Of a stretch of 44,486 nucleotides of DNA, positions 44,325-44,486 are shown one piece after another. The DNA is from Streptomyces sp. UW30 (GTDB lineage: Bacteria; Actinomycetota; Actinomycetes; Streptomycetales; Streptomycetaceae). The stretch covers positions 2,179,030 to 2,223,515 of the forward strand of contig NZ_RDBN01000037.1 in NCBI RefSeq assembly GCF_008042075.1. The letters run 5' to 3'. Numbering within the stretch: the first letter of the stretch is position 1; every line of letters starts with the position of its first letter. Made by a program: the position numbers and the translations under genes. Under the pieces are notes generated by a model. That model was not told the DNA's origin. It searched no databases and saw only the letters and a list, made by a program, of their open reading frames with translations.

Positions 44325-44486
44325 ATGAGCGAGTTGGTTCCCGGGGGCAATCTGCCCCTCCCGGGCGGCAGCGTGACCGTCCGGGTGCCCGGCCCCTTCG
44401 ACGTGTCCGCGCTCATCACCGACGACAGCGGCAAGGTGCGCGGCGACGCGGACTTCGTGTTCTACAACCAGCCGTCCGCTCCGGGC
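44325..44486 (+). CDS. TerD-family tellurium-resistance/calcium-binding protein, 5' part
   Basis: The first 54 codons (MSELVPGGNLPLPGGSVTVR, then DVSALITDDSGKVRGDADFV and FYNQPSAPG) match the N-terminus of TerD-family proteins common in Streptomyces. These are soluble calcium-binding stress proteins. The ATG at 44325 follows AGGAC. The gene runs off the right edge. Confidence 0.9.
   Translation, partial: MSELVPGGNLPLPGGSVTVRVPGPFDVSALITDDSGKVRGDADFVFYNQPSAPG

Overview
The window is high-GC actinobacterial DNA and almost certainly Streptomyces. The evidence is the strong G/C bias at third codon positions, frequent GTG starts, a WhiB-like protein, twin-domain universal stress proteins, a giant LuxR (LAL) regulator, a TerD protein and the treS-pep2-glgB maltosyl-glucan cluster. 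I see no tRNA, rRNA, CRISPR, integrase or transposase, so this reads as chromosomal DNA.

Layout. 1-3848: 3' end of treS (broken by a 17-bp tandem duplication), pep2 maltokinase and glgB, the trehalose/maltose-1-phosphate route to alpha-glucan. 3962-11348: acyl-CoA ligase-like enzyme, a secreted two-gene operon (lectin-like protein and Fn3-like lipoprotein), type II NADH dehydrogenase, FUSC membrane protein and a small unknown. 11349-11650: a structured small-RNA candidate ending in a strong intrinsic terminator. 11651-17229: cNMP-domain protein, MFS exporter, lysE/lysG pair, and a TetR divergent from a saccharopine-dehydrogenase-like enzyme. 17337-21333: WhiB-like protein, histidine kinase/response regulator pair, L,D-transpeptidase lipoprotein, DUF488 protein. 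21356-24424: KstD-like flavoprotein with its TetR, and a divergent AlkB-like dioxygenase, with a twin 16-bp palindromic operator between them. 24534-27820: acyltransferase-3 membrane protein, metallo-beta-lactamase-fold hydrolase, DUF4032 kinase-like protein.

27700-28662 is a compact duplication-inversion-duplication of 516 bp between the DUF4032 gene and a universal stress gene. 29299-33249 holds a VOC protein and then a tightly overlapped three-gene operon: a receiver domain fused to a thioredoxin-reductase-like flavoprotein without its CxxC, a cNMP-binding histidine kinase, and a UBP-type zinc finger. This looks like a complete but little-described redox/nucleotide-sensing module and is the most interesting biology here. 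33322-36264 is a LAL regulator.

36281-42774 is a minus-strand carbohydrate locus: a ROK repressor, a GH27 alpha-galactosidase with a CBM35-like domain, a GH95 enzyme and a GDSL esterase lipoprotein. GH27 and GH95 are joined through an inverted 164-bp copy of part of GH27, so GH27 lacks its end and GH95 its beginning. 42979-44486 holds a secreted serine hydrolase and the start of a TerD gene.

Three structural anomalies in 44 kb (two of them fold-back joints, two containing 17-bp tandem duplications) suggest either assembly faults or microhomology template switching. The sequence alone cannot say which. Functional calls rest on recognised motifs and family knowledge; no database search was run.
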